NCBI GenBank assembly: GCA_010645155.1
Contig: JAAGOF010000046.1
Location: 271,887 to 335,886, forward strand
Reading direction: 5' to 3'
Length of the DNA: 64,000 nt
Origin: Tigriopus japonicus
Lineage: Eukaryota > Arthropoda > Copepoda > Harpacticoida > Harpacticidae
Every line of letters begins with the position of its first letter. The stretch's first letter is position 1. The notes under the pieces were generated by a model. The model saw only the letters and a program-made list of their open reading frames with translations, did not search any database and was not told where the DNA came from. A program made the translations under genes and the position numbers. This document shows positions 48,501-58,869 of this stretch, one piece after another.

Positions 48501-51500
48501 CCGTTCATCCCATATTGGATTTCATATCTGTTGCATCCGCATAAGAAATGACAAAGTACAGTTTTTTCTGCAGGAATTTGGCGATGAATTGTTCATTGAA
48601 TGTGACAGGGTGACCGACAGCTCCAAGGGCCTCCCTCACTGAATGGGCAAACCAAAGCCGAAATCAATTCAAGTGACACTCGCAGTACACACAGAGCCTC
48701 TCCATCCATCTATCCATCCATCCTCAGAGTCAGTCGAAAAAGGGCCAGAGAAATCTGATTTCGTATTCGCATGCCATCGTCAGCTCGACGAGAACGAGGA
48801 CGACAACGACGAGTGGATGGAAATTCTTTTTCCCTCCTTGCATTGACATCCCACTTGAAGAAGAGAGCACTATAATAAAAGCTCCAAACCTGGGACGAAT
48901 GTCGACAAATGGATCAAAACAGAGGGCTCACCGAGTTGACTACGGTACGAAAAATGGTTCGTTAGTTAAGCCCAATCTTGGTTCGGTGGAAATTGGAACT
49001 ACGTGCTCCTGGAACGAGTATTTAGTTTGTTTCAGTGATCTCTTCTTGGGTCATCCAATCAAAGAAATTGCGTCTGGAAACTTTTCCGCTGATTTGACAC
49101 AAAGATTGAGAACAGGGGACATTCACGATCCTGACCCAAGATTCTTCTTTAGCTCGCTTTTAGGGCGGTGTCTATCTACCCAAGTAAAGAGGCAAGGAGA
49201 ATGTTGAGGGGCGGCCAGCCAGTTTTGAGGGTAATCAACCCCTCTGGAAAACGAGCCCAGAAGTCAATGGGAATGATTAAGAGAGTTTCATTGCATCCGG
49301 CTCTTTGGAATACTAATTGGCATTCGTCTACTCGATTCTGCCAATCAAGCGGATTTGGAGACAGACAAGCAGAAAGAAGGGCCCTTGAACTACTTTCACG
49401 TTCCTCGATTGATTGTCACAAGCACCTTGATAACAACGTTTCACTAGTATACCAAAGTCCTTAATAATGCTGTTGGTCTAGAAAATTTGTTAGTTTTTCG
49501 TATTTTTACGCTTCAAAGTTACGGTCTATGCGATGGTAATTCTTAGCAAATACGGACGTGATTCAGAAAGAATCCCAGGTCGATTGCGTTCGTGAGCCAG
49601 TTTTGCTTTGCTTTGAGTGAGTAAATTTATGTGAACGACTGGCTTCAAAGGAAATCACGAGGCAATGGAAAGTGGAAACAACCTCAATGACAAGACATTT
49701 GTTGTTAAAGCGACCTTTTTAAGAGCACGTGGAGTAGCATGTGTGCGTCACCCATTTATTTGGGTGGTTCCAAGTGCCTCTCTTACGATGTTCGGTATAT
49801 CCAGTTCTACAAATACGAGTAGAAGGAAAGAAAGAAGGGAGGAAGGATGGAAGGCAACGAAGCACTCTGTCTCCCTCAAATAAACCATGGGATCCCAATG
49901 ACTTTTACATTGTACCGAGAGCCAAAGTAGACCGAACGGAAGACCAGGGAAAGAAGAAGGAAGGACTAAAAGCATTCGCTTCCAACGAGAGAAATGACGC
50001 TATTTGTTACGACAACGACGACGACTCCAAGAAAGAGGAATTCAGCCACGGTTTTAGAGGCAATCTTGTCTCCACTTAAGCTTGCTACAGCATCTCCGCC
50101 CAAAAGAGCCATATGCTGGGAAGCGTTGATCAAGAACCATAACATGACCCAACAAAGCTCGAATGAAACTTTTAGGCCGCATGTCGCAACGAAGCCACAA
50201 CAATGGACCTCCATTGGATCTCGAAGATGCCAAATGCGTGATCGAGATGTTGTAATTGTCAGGACTATTCGTCCTTCCTCATGACATCAAGACTCAAGGA
50301 CAAATCTACGAGAAAACAATTTATATATACAGTATTTATGTGCCTCCATTGGAACACGCTTCCTTCACGCTTGACATTAAGAGATTAGAAGAGCCTCGCA
50401 AAGTTTGATCGGAATCTTATCCGAGGGTTTATTTTTCTTATCTTGGGTGCGTGACAAGTAAATGTGAACAAATTGAGGGGTAAACACCTTTCTGGGGTCC
50501 ATTATTCCATAATTTCTGTGTTTACACTAGCTCAGTCAGTCAAGGGGGGCGCTTACTTTGTTTAGGACCAGAGTGGTCCCACAATCGAAGGTTCCGATCT
50601 CCGTGAGCATTTAATTGCAGCCTTCTGGGATTGAATGAACGGGAATCAAAAGGTGCCGAGTCTTTGTTCCCAAGAGACGGATAAACAAACACGTCCGTTG
50701 GCAATGGCAGGCCCTTTATTCAAAGCGAATTTAGCGCCACTTTATCTGTGTTCATTTGCTTTACGTTTACGCACTTCCTTGGATTAAGAATTTGGGCTCG
50801 CTTTCTCGTGGTGGTTGATAGACTGGCAATCTTGGTTCAAACATCGTGATGAACAAGGCCAGAAAGTGAGAAAAACTTGGGGAGATTCGTGAGTGAGTGT
50901 TTGCTGAGTCAGCTGCCCATTCTCTCTTTTGAGGCCACTGCGTTAGGGTGGCTGATCATCTTCCTCAGCCTCATCCTCGGTCACATTTGGAGCTCAAACA
51001 CTTGCAAAAAGCCTCTCTTTTTGCTCATTGAAAGAAACATGGACTTTCCTTCACCATTCAGGATTGAGCTGGAGGCTCTCTCTCTCTTTCTCTTGCTCTT
51101 TCTTACTCAGCAGAACGGACCTATTTAAAGGAGGACTCCTTAACTTGATTACCCTCTGGTGGAAACCGGAATAGCCGTTACTTTTTTGCCTACTGTTTTA
51201 TTTCAACTCTACTTATATTCAACCTTCGAAACAAACCATCACATAAAGGCCTTAAAGAACTCTACGTTGAACATTTTAATGAATCTCTTTCAAAGAAGTC
51301 TGACGATGAGTGCCAAGATTTGACACAAGAGAGGCAGAAGCCCAAGAGAAACATCAGTAAATAAATACGTCCATCCATCCGTCGGCAAGTTCGCTTTTCC
51401 CAAGGTGGTGCGGGTGAAGGCCGATCTTTTCAGGAAACTTTGACCAAATCCAGCCTCAGGCCTTTGGCCAATAAAGAACATAGAAGTAGTACGTATATAT

Positions 51501-54500
51501 AGGTTATTTACTTGGTTTTACTTGGCACTCTTGTCTCAAAGCATTCCTTCCAGGGTTGGGTTGGAAGTAATTTCCAACTAATGTTCCCAAAAAGGACGAA
51601 AACGAGATGTAATTTGAAAAGCCAGACTGCCGACCGAGAGTGGTGCGAGCTGGAAGTTCAGGGGCCATTTCATCCTTTTAAGTGAAAGTTTCTCGAGATC
51701 TTTTCTCAGCTGGAACCAAAGGGAGGAGGATGGTGGTGGCGGTGGCCTTGCTTGTCCTTTTCTTTCTCTTTCTTCTTCTTATTCTTGTTGTTTGCGTCCT
51801 CCTCCTCGTTGTGAGTGTCTTCGTCATCATGGTGGCCTTCTTCACTCCACCTTTGACCAAGAGAGCGTGAAGGCCCTTGTTTCCAACTTTGGGAGAACAT
51901 TTTCCAACTTAAATGCATTCCACTCCTCAATAACCAACGACCGAGAAACGCTTTACCGAGGATTCGTTGGCGCTTTGTTCTTGGAAGCAAATAGTGGACC
52001 ACCCCGTGTGAGCCAACTGATGAAATCATGGACGATGCCGATGACCAGGACATTCGAAAAGGATCATCGATTCACTCCCTCCCTTCAACGAGGATCGAGG
52101 CCAGGCTTAAAGTGGAAACTATTTCCGCTCGAGATGAAGTGCATTCGCGCTGGCAGCGAAAAGGTGCAGAAATGAAGACAGTCCCGAGAAATCTAGGCCA
52201 TTCTTGTCTCTTTCTCTCTCTCTCTCATTCCCACACGTCCTGCCATCTTCCATCCTTCCTTTCAAGGCAAAAAGAAAGACTGAGAGAGTCCATTCCCACA
52301 TGCGTGTCTTCATATTCGCGATGTTAGTCGTACGCGAAGTACTTGAAGGCCCACGGCATTGCACAAAGAGCCCACCAGGAAGAGGAACAAGAATCCCATC
52401 TTCATCATCTTGTTGTTCATTGCATGTGGGACTTTTTCCCCAGCCACCCTTTTTTAGGGCATCTTTTGCGGAATCGGGTTTATAATTCGACCCAGAGACG
52501 AGCACAAATTCGATGGCTTTTTTACACATGTTCAGTTGTTCCAAATTGAAATACGAGGGAACACAAACTGATTATGAAATCATGAAATTGGAGCACAAGT
52601 TTCGTTGGAACCGACTTCTTTTGGTTAGCGGTTGTATAACTCAGTCCCCTTCATGTTTCCCGTCTAAATGTAACTGGGTTAAACTAAAATTACTAATGAA
52701 TTCTCAAAGTTCACCGACTCAGATCATAACGCCATCAATGTATGGCAAGTCAGTTAGTTGTTTCCTCACCAACTTTTGCTCGAGGGTCCAAGCTGAAAAT
52801 GCACTCGTGAAAAGTTGTGAATGCACATAAGGACAAACTGCTGCCCAAAATGTACGTACAATGCTAAAGGTCTATTCAAGACCCTTGTTTTTTTCGCGAT
52901 GGACAAAAGCAGACATTGCACATCCCGTCAGCCTCTGATTGGACTTCAAGCTCGGCATTGCGCGCTCTTTCCACGAGAACAATAGTAACAACAACAACAA
53001 CAATAATAATAATACTTTTCATAATGGTCATGGTGAAAGTCTAGGTAGGTGTGTAGTAGGTAGCACTTACCGCCTTCATCGGTCATGACCACCACAATGG
53101 TTTCAGGACCATTGCCCTCCGGGTTGAACACTTTCAGCGAGACCAGGTATTGGGTGTAGGTCTCCAGTCCGTCAATTGTGTATTCCTGAAAGAGAAGAAA
53201 AGTGCTTTTATGGGATGTAGGGTACAGTACTACTCTGCTCAAGAGTGAATCTGTGAAAATCATCAGTTGGAATGGGAGGACGGGCCCAGTGGGGTGGGTA
53301 AGGGCAGCCCAAGAACAACAAGCCCATAAATGTAAAGGCTCCCTTGATGGCCTTTAGAGGAACGAGGGGCCCTTAAAGGCCTCTCTGGGCGTCCACAGCC
53401 TGTCGTGACCCTGAGTAGGCTCACATTTTTCTTCTTCTAACAGATTCCGGATACCACCACACATGGACGGGAACAACCTTGGACAAATCAATGCTTCTAC
53501 TTATGACCTTGAATGGTTAGTGTAGATTTAGAATATTGAAGACTATCAATCTGTCTAAGCTAGGAAAAATATCATTGAAGCTCCTAATCCACGCCCAAAG
53601 TCGTCCGAATAAAAACTACCAACGACAAACTCTGCCAAAGAAGGTAAAGAAGAGAAGCACGATGAAGGGAGGCTTGTATCTAGTATGTAGCTCTAGTTTG
53701 GGCTCTTTTGCAAACCCAAAGTAAAAAGGAGTGATCCACTAAATCTTCCCTCCAATTCCGGCGTATCCCCAAAGCAAAGTTCGCCCCCAATTCATGTCAG
53801 GGCAATGAAATGTCTCTGCGATTTCTCGAAACCATTGCCGAAGGACGAGCGGCCTACTCTGACTTTGGGTACGAAATGATTTATTCACTAGGTCTCTTGA
53901 AAGGCTTTTGGGACTCGGTTTTGGGAGAGTAATCTCCAGTCTCAATGGGCCCAACATGATGCATCTTCATTCCAGGAATGACCTCACGACCTCTCAAGTT
54001 TGTCTCTCCGCTTCTAGACCAAAAACAAAGGCCTTTCAACCATTTGACACCGTCTGACCAAGAGTTGTTTGCTTGTTTATGAAGTGTGACGGAGGCTAAA
54101 GCACTTCTTGTTCCAATATATGGAGACCAAATGGCCGTCCTCAGTTTGAGGTCCAGACACGGTCCCCATGATGAATATGACGATCCATCACATCAGGACT
54201 GACCAGACATGATGGAATTACAAACTTGTGTTCCCAATTGCCATCCAATCTCTCGCCTAGAGTTCTTTGCTTACCCAACGAGATCGCGAGAACTTGGATC
54301 AAATGTCTGGACTTTATGGTTCACTGACTCTCCAAGGCCAAATCCAGAGGAACATGAACCAGAGGAGAGCCTACAAATCTCTCCTAATCATAGATGGGCC
54401 TGGAGCCAAAAGGCCATCAAGATAGTCCAGCTCATAGAATGTGAAGGCGAAAGTCAAGGGCATAATATATGATTGGCTCTAATAGGACAAGAATGTATCT

Positions 54501-57500
54501 TCAATGTAACCTCCTCCCAAGGATCATCAACATGTCGTGGGCACGCCCAATGGGCCTTTCGTTTTCACTCTCACAATCGATTAGAGGGTTCATAAAGTGT
54601 CGGATATTGCATTTCCCGTCAATTACGAGCTATTCAATCGTGCGAGCAATGTGAGAAGCTGCACATTGGAAAGGATTTCGGATCAGGGAAGAACTTTCTT
54701 GACCAACGTGTTTCCGACCACGTGGGTTGAGTTAGTTGGTGTGTTGGTTAGATTATCTTCAGCCTAAAAAGGTGAAGCGAGCTGAGCTAACTTTGCTGGC
54801 AAACTTAACTTTTCTATCCTCGAGCGAGGTTAGTTCTCCAAACGGACTTTGGTTGAGAAAATATGTAGGAGTGCCACTTTTCTACCATGCTCCGATAAAG
54901 GGGGGTTATTTGCACAATTACTGCACCCATTTGCACACGCATTCGAATAATGGTAATGTACTGGCAAATACTTTGAAATGGCAAACGTGGGAGTCGAACT
55001 TCAAAGATAAGTTGTCTTCTAGCTTTTGCAAACTCATTTAACCCATGCCAAACCTTAGTTGAAAATGACGTCATATGTGAGTTTTAACAATATACAGTGC
55101 GTGTTTTGAACCTTGAACAGATTTTGGTTGAGACAGAGTCGTTGCTTGGCCAATGCGCTTTTTGTGCAAACAGTTATGCATCGTGGAAAACTATTTCCGA
55201 CTTGTTTTGATTTGGGCGTCCAAGTTTTTTTCTTCTTTTTTTAGTTGTTCGCATGTGTGCAAACGAGTGACTTTCGTCTGCACATTTTTTGAAGGAAGGA
55301 GAGTCGAAAAGGAGGATATGAAGTTATGAGTCATGCAAAAACACCCGCACCACATTCATTTCCAATCTAACTCGTGTTTTTTCTAGCTAAACCATAATAT
55401 GAACAAGTGCTAGAGTTCTCATGAACGTTTATGAACAACATTCCGAGAACTCAACCATCAGATTCGGTTTCAAAAGAAAATAATCCGATTCATGTCTGGA
55501 ATTTAGGTCACAGACAGGATCTCCATTTTCCATGCCTCTGTAGCGCTCTAATTTTGGTTTCAATTGAATTGTTTGCTTGGTAAGTATTATTTCAATTGGC
55601 CAACTCTCTAAGAAACATTAACTGGGACAAATGTGAAATGGACTCTCCAAAAGGGTCTAAAAGGGCCCAGCCAAAAGGCCCCGGATTTGTTGTTGACCAT
55701 TAAAACTTCTCTTTTTCCGGTTAAAGTGGGCTTCAGGCCAATAGTTCTTTCGAAATACCAAAATGGCACCATGCCAAGTGACCCTGGAACTAGGAAGGCA
55801 TGGCAGATATTGCGACCAAGGGCTCAAGCCATGAATATCATCCAGACGAGACAATAAATTCGGCTGAAAAACGAGCTCTCTTCGTCCAATTCCAGCTAAA
55901 AGAAGAGGCGAATCGTCCTAGTCACCAGTCTCTAGGGTGTTTGGCCGAGGCTGGCAATGCAAATTATACATTTCCCAAATGAACTCGGCGCCAAACAGAC
56001 TTGTGGAATAGAATGCCAATTCGCCATCTCCGAGATTAACTAAAGATCGCCTATCTTCCCTGAAAGTTATGGAGTTGGTCTCGTTTTGTTTCCAGATAGT
56101 CCACATCTTAACTTGGCCACCTTGACATTGGAGCATATTGACACCCTGGGGATTGTGAGGGATTTCACAGTCAAATCTGCCTCGTGTCTGGCTGAGGAAT
56201 ATCATTATGTCTTGAACTTTCACGGATGAGCTAGATTGTTGGCTCAGAATTAGAGCACCTTTCCGTGAACTTTCTCAGTGCCTACAGTCAAACGAGCAGT
56301 AGCTGGCTTCTAAACAAATTGGATTAAGGGCCCCTTTGCCTTCAAACCCAACAAATCTAGCATGAAAGCTAATCTCAAACCAGCCACACTGTTGATGGAA
56401 TCTTCACGAAGAAAGACATCTTTTCCAAATTGTCTCCTTTTCAGTCTTCTCCGGCTTTTGCCAAAGAGTGTTTGGCTGTTCGTGAAAAGGTCTTAAGAAT
56501 CAATTTCACACCTAGAGGCACTTTGGGCGTATTGGGTGGGCAATCTACCTCCTTTCAGGCATGTCAAGTGTATTATAATCCAAAGTAAGGAAAGTTTCCT
56601 CGAACATGAAGCTGGAACACACACGTACACACATGCAAGGAGGCCCGATTTGAGCGGCAGCCTTGTGGCCTTGCTGGTTTGGCAGCCTTGAAGTATTGGC
56701 AAACTTGCCATAGCTGGAAAATGGGAAACTCTATCAATTCTAATGGAAACTTGCCGGATTCACTCACTGTGAGAACCAATTGATGGATTACCTGCGAAAG
56801 CCAATCTAGACTTGTCAAAAAAACGGATGAATAACTATGCAATGTCGAACTCGGAAGGATAGCTTGGACAATCGAGTTTGAAGCCATTCATTATTGATAG
56901 CATGACCTTTTGGGATCCAAATAAGAAGTGGACCAACACACTTCTTGATAACCCTTCGCCCTCGTGTGCGTCCATTGACCCCGAAACATTTTCACCCTTT
57001 CTCGATGACCTTTAGTTTTCATTAGTACCCTGCTTCCCAGCATATCAGCCCCTTCTAAGGATCTATCTATCAACTATGAAAGAAAATCAAACAAAGAAAG
57101 CTACAACATTAGCCATACCTTACTAAATCTGAAAAAAACCGCTCAGTGAATCTTATCGTTCTTTCTTACCGTGGCAGAAGGGTTTTCAATGGGAACTTCG
57201 ACGGCCTTGGATTCGGGCTCATCCCGAGGGCGGTAAGATAACTTGAATCCCAGGAATTGTCCATGAATGGTCCGTGTCTCAGGGGCTTGCCAACTCAGAT
57301 ACAATGACGTACTCGACGTATTATGGGCAGCGGTAACTCGAGGCTTGCCAGATGGCTCTGAAAGTGGAACAGGTTGACTCAAAATCAGGAATCCAAACTG
57401 GGGTCTTCTCTTCACGGAAAAGAACCTTGAGACACACGGTTCGGGTTCATTCAAGGTTGGATGTGACAAAGGGTTGGCAAAGGAAGGGAGGTAATCTTGG

Positions 57501-58869
57501 CCTTCAAGCCTTTGGAATCATCAAGACAGTCAGAGTATACCGAGGGTTGTAGTATTCACGGTATTATGAGCAACGCTCCTCTGCCTACTCATATTCAAAT
57601 GGAGAGTCTGGTCTCAAGGGGCTTGTCAAATGCAATGGCCAATGTCCACGACCAATGGAATGAATACACACATCTCCTTTGGAGGGTGGAGGAAAAACGT
57701 GCCAAGGGCGATTGCTTTAAAATACTTACTCTCCATCAAGGTCACGGTTGGATAAGAGTTTTTCCCGGGCTTAGACCGGCCTACGATGTTCATAGCGGAC
57801 ACCCGAAAACTGTAGACAGTGTATGGTTGGAGGTTAGTCACGGTGTATCTGGTCTCCGTGGAGTTGGTGTGAAGCTCCTGTTCCAAGTATTGGAATCCAC
57901 TTTCATCATCCGCTTTCACGGATCGCCATCTGAAATGAGACAGACATCCCAAGTTTAGAACACTTTATTGGGCAGATTTCAACCAAAGTTGGGTGGTTTG
58001 GAAACAAGGTTGACGTTTCACCAACTCTGACATTCAGCAGGGTCCAATGATGATTAATGTGAAAAGTGGAACAGATATGGCGGAAAGAGTGAGAGAAAGG
58101 AAAAAAAAAACTTGGGCCTCGTTCGCGATCCTAACCTCAACATTCGGCTTCGTGAAGAACACTCTTTTTTTTACTTTTTTAAGGTTGAGACCAATCTATA
58201 GATATCTCAGGTGAGGCAATTTCTGCTTGGTGTCTTCCATGATGAGTTATGTTCTTTTCTTTAAGAGGCCTTCAATGGCCTTTAAAAGGCCTGGCTCCTA
58301 ACCCTTTAGCCTTCGAGACCGCGAGTACGTAGAAGGAAGGAAAAAGAGGAAGAAGGAAGAGAAGATATATATTCTCGGTGAGCTGCTCCTCATCTTCCAT
58401 TCTTCGAAAGAGACTTGTCAATAAGTTCATTTTTCATCTCTTTTGCTCTTCCTTTAGCCAAGATGGTGCTCATATCTCTCATTCCTCTCGTTTTCCAGCA
58501 GAGCTCCTTTTGAAAGACATTTCTGGGAATTTATCTCCTTTTAGCCAGCAGAGCAAGGAAAAGTAGTGTCAGACCATTTGCCGAGAAAAGTTTCTCCTTT
58601 CAAGATAATAGATCTTGGAGACATCCGAAGGTATTCCACTAAAGTTCTTTTTTTCCCTTTCCTAGATGGCCCACTCAAATTGTTCCCAACGAGACAAATG
58701 AGACTTTTTCGTTTAAATTGATGAATCACCCATTGGACAACTTACCCTGTAGTGACGATGTAGCCCAAAACCGGCGAATCTGGGTTCTTTCGCGGTTTCG
58801 CCCACGTGAGTGACACCGAACGGGAATCGAACCCCGTGACCATGGGTCGACCAGGCGGTTGAGGTACAT
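29509..58869 (-). CDS. Ptp99A: Receptor-type tyrosine-protein phosphatase, Ptp99A-like (5' partial, 16 exons)
   Basis: Single-pass membrane phosphatase that would remove phosphate from protein tyrosines; Drosophila Ptp99A acts in axon guidance. Exons in transcript order: 58869-58746, 57929-57730, 57357-57170, 53185-53071, 47183-46992, 44134-43854, 40947-40664, 40258-40105, 38678-38555, 37908-37691, 37433-37135, 36481-36184, 33528-33357, 32227-31968, 30642-30470, 29983-29509. Every intron is GT-AG and every junction keeps the frame, giving 1,184 residues to the TGA (numbered from the V of VPQPP). Order: four FnIII domains (1-~420), transmembrane helix (439-460), active D1 (~515-800), inactive D2 (~840-1090), Ser-rich tail. 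Introns run from 257 to 5,887 bp. The first visible exon begins inside a codon, so upstream exons exist outside what I can recognise. The match to Ptp99A rests on the FnIII sequence and the Asp-containing D2; vertebrate PTPRG/PTPRZ are the related group but carry a carbonic-anhydrase-like domain not seen here. Confidence 0.93.
33529..36183 (-). other. Ptp99A-like intron between D1 and D2 exons
   Basis: A 2,655-bp intron separating exon 12 (phase 0 end, ...EKQYK) from exon 13 (ILSTY...). I searched it for a missing linker exon; the frame and sequence join cleanly without one. It holds a CTTT microsatellite and several acceptor-like TTCCAG sites, but no exon with matching phase at both ends. 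Confidence 0.6.
34670..34695. repeat. CTTT polypyrimidine microsatellite
   Basis: Repeats of TCTTTC/CTTTCT over about 26 bp inside a Ptp99A-like intron (33529-36183). On the gene strand this is a purine tract, so it is not a splice polypyrimidine tract. Confidence 0.85.
36184..38678 (-). CDS. Ptp99A: Ptp99A-like exons 9-12: catalytic phosphatase domain D1
   Basis: Four exons (38555-38678, 37691-37908, 37135-37433, 36184-36481) encode residues 513-825. All catalytic elements are present: the lead-in GFSKEYEEIRAD; the phosphotyrosine-recognition loop with NRY (Tyr548) and NANF; the WPD loop AWPDHGVP with general acid Asp693; the P-loop VHCSAGVGRTG with nucleophile Cys725 and Arg731; and the Q-loop QTEDQY (Gln769, Gln773). 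D1 is therefore predicted to be active. The intron between the third and fourth of these exons falls inside the P-loop, splitting the serine after the catalytic cysteine (AG|T). Confidence 0.95.
36547..36725 (-). mobile_element. tRNA-Leu-like SINE in a Ptp99A-like intron
   Basis: On the minus strand 36725-36634 forms a head resembling tRNA-Leu(UAA): GGAAGCCAGAGTGGCCGCGC, an arm containing TTTTAAGAGC, an extra variable arm, and the B-box AGGTTCGAATC. The 3' part (36597-36556) matches the fragment at 23511-23553 and contains the ACAAGGAA/TTCCTTGT hairpin. It lies in the intron 36482-37134 and has the same orientation as the host gene. Confidence 0.75.
40105..40947 (-). CDS. Ptp99A: Ptp99A-like exons 7-8: membrane-proximal region, transmembrane helix, juxtamembrane
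   Basis: Exon 40664-40947 (284 bp) completes the fourth FnIII domain (MYLNNLTTNKVYDLKIQAG) and the extracellular stem, then encodes a 22-residue hydrophobic helix at 439-460 (start TIAGIVCGSLG, end VFVFLIL). The following Arg-Arg pair is a stop-transfer signal and puts the rest of the protein in the cytosol. Exon 40105-40258 (154 bp) encodes a tyrosine-rich juxtamembrane stretch (RYSQDNSYYYPQEKYYG) and a conserved lead-in to D1, FQKHVSELHMDQ. The Arg at the join is split AG|A. Confidence 0.92.
41601..41640. repeat. CAT/ATG trinucleotide microsatellite
   Basis: TTCATCATCACCATCATCAT continues to ATCATACATGATGATGAC, so a CAT run is followed by its inverse, giving a small palindrome. It lies in a Ptp99A-like intron. 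Confidence 0.9.
42432..42450. repeat. CAT trinucleotide microsatellite
   Basis: Six CAT units in a Ptp99A-like intron, the second CAT run within 1 kb. Confidence 0.85.
43854..47183 (-). CDS. Ptp99A: Ptp99A-like exons 5-6: third fibronectin III domain and start of the fourth
   Basis: Exons 46992-47183 (192 bp) and 43854-44134 (281 bp) encode residues ~209-366. Domain three runs from APSSPRNVRLLSVTD through FQVSWWEPARANGILQGYR and YTEYKLWIRAYTTKNEGKPS to the end of strand G. This stretch is the one I recognise most readily as Ptp99A. Domain four begins at KAPGEPLIVNLTCQNG, with FLKWLRP supplying the strand-B Trp. The exon 6 donor is ATG|GTAGGG, a little weak but in phase 0 with the next exon. 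Confidence 0.9.
44411..44452. repeat. AAC/CAT compound microsatellite
   Basis: AACAACAACATCATCATCAT continues with CATCACCATCACCATCATCG. It is a compound trinucleotide tract of about 42 bp in a Ptp99A-like intron. Confidence 0.9.
47184..53070 (-). other. Longest Ptp99A-like intron
   Basis: 5,887 bp between the second and third FnIII domains. It holds short purine/pyrimidine tracts (for example CCATCCATC near 48703 and TCTTTCTCTTTC near 51760). I found no transposon ends and no convincing exon. Short frames here lack splice partners. Confidence 0.5.
52987..53014. repeat. AAC/AAT compound microsatellite
   Basis: ACAACAACAACAACAATAAT continues with AATAAT, 60 bp downstream (on the gene strand) of the exon 53071-53185 donor. 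Confidence 0.9.
53071..57357 (-). CDS. Ptp99A: Ptp99A-like exons 3-4: second fibronectin III domain
   Basis: Exons 57170-57357 (188 bp) and 53071-53185 (115 bp) encode residues ~108-208, with a 3,984-bp intron between them. The fold signature is clear: KPSGKPRVTAAH, then LYLSWQAP with the strand-B Trp, FKLSYRPRDEPES in strands C-C', and the strand-E/F stretch YTIDGLETYTQYLVSLKV. The exon 3 donor is GTAAGAAAG and the join is phase 0. Splitting each FnIII domain over two exons is common in receptor phosphatase genes. Confidence 0.9.
53186..57169 (-). other. Ptp99A-like intron inside the second FnIII domain
   Basis: 3,984 bp, no repeat element with definable ends and no further exon recognised. 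Confidence 0.45.
57730..58869 (-). CDS. Ptp99A: Ptp99A-like exons 1-2 (of those visible): first fibronectin III domain
   Basis: Two exons, 58746-58869 (124 bp) and 57730-57929 (200 bp), separated by an 816-bp intron. Together they encode residues 1-107, a full FnIII repeat: it opens with VPQPPGRPMVTGF, has the strand-B tryptophan in VSLTWAKP, the conserved leucine and tyrosine in VTNLQPYTVYSFRV, and the strand-G end NSYPTVTL. The upstream acceptor reads TATATTCCAG and leaves 2 nt to complete a codon, so at least one more coding exon precedes it. The glycine at the join (GG|A) restores the frame exactly. Confidence 0.9.

Noticed and set aside
51678..51860. Thr/Arg/Lys-rich small protein on the minus strand
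   Set aside because: Translation of a CTT/CTC-rich pyrimidine tract in an intron.
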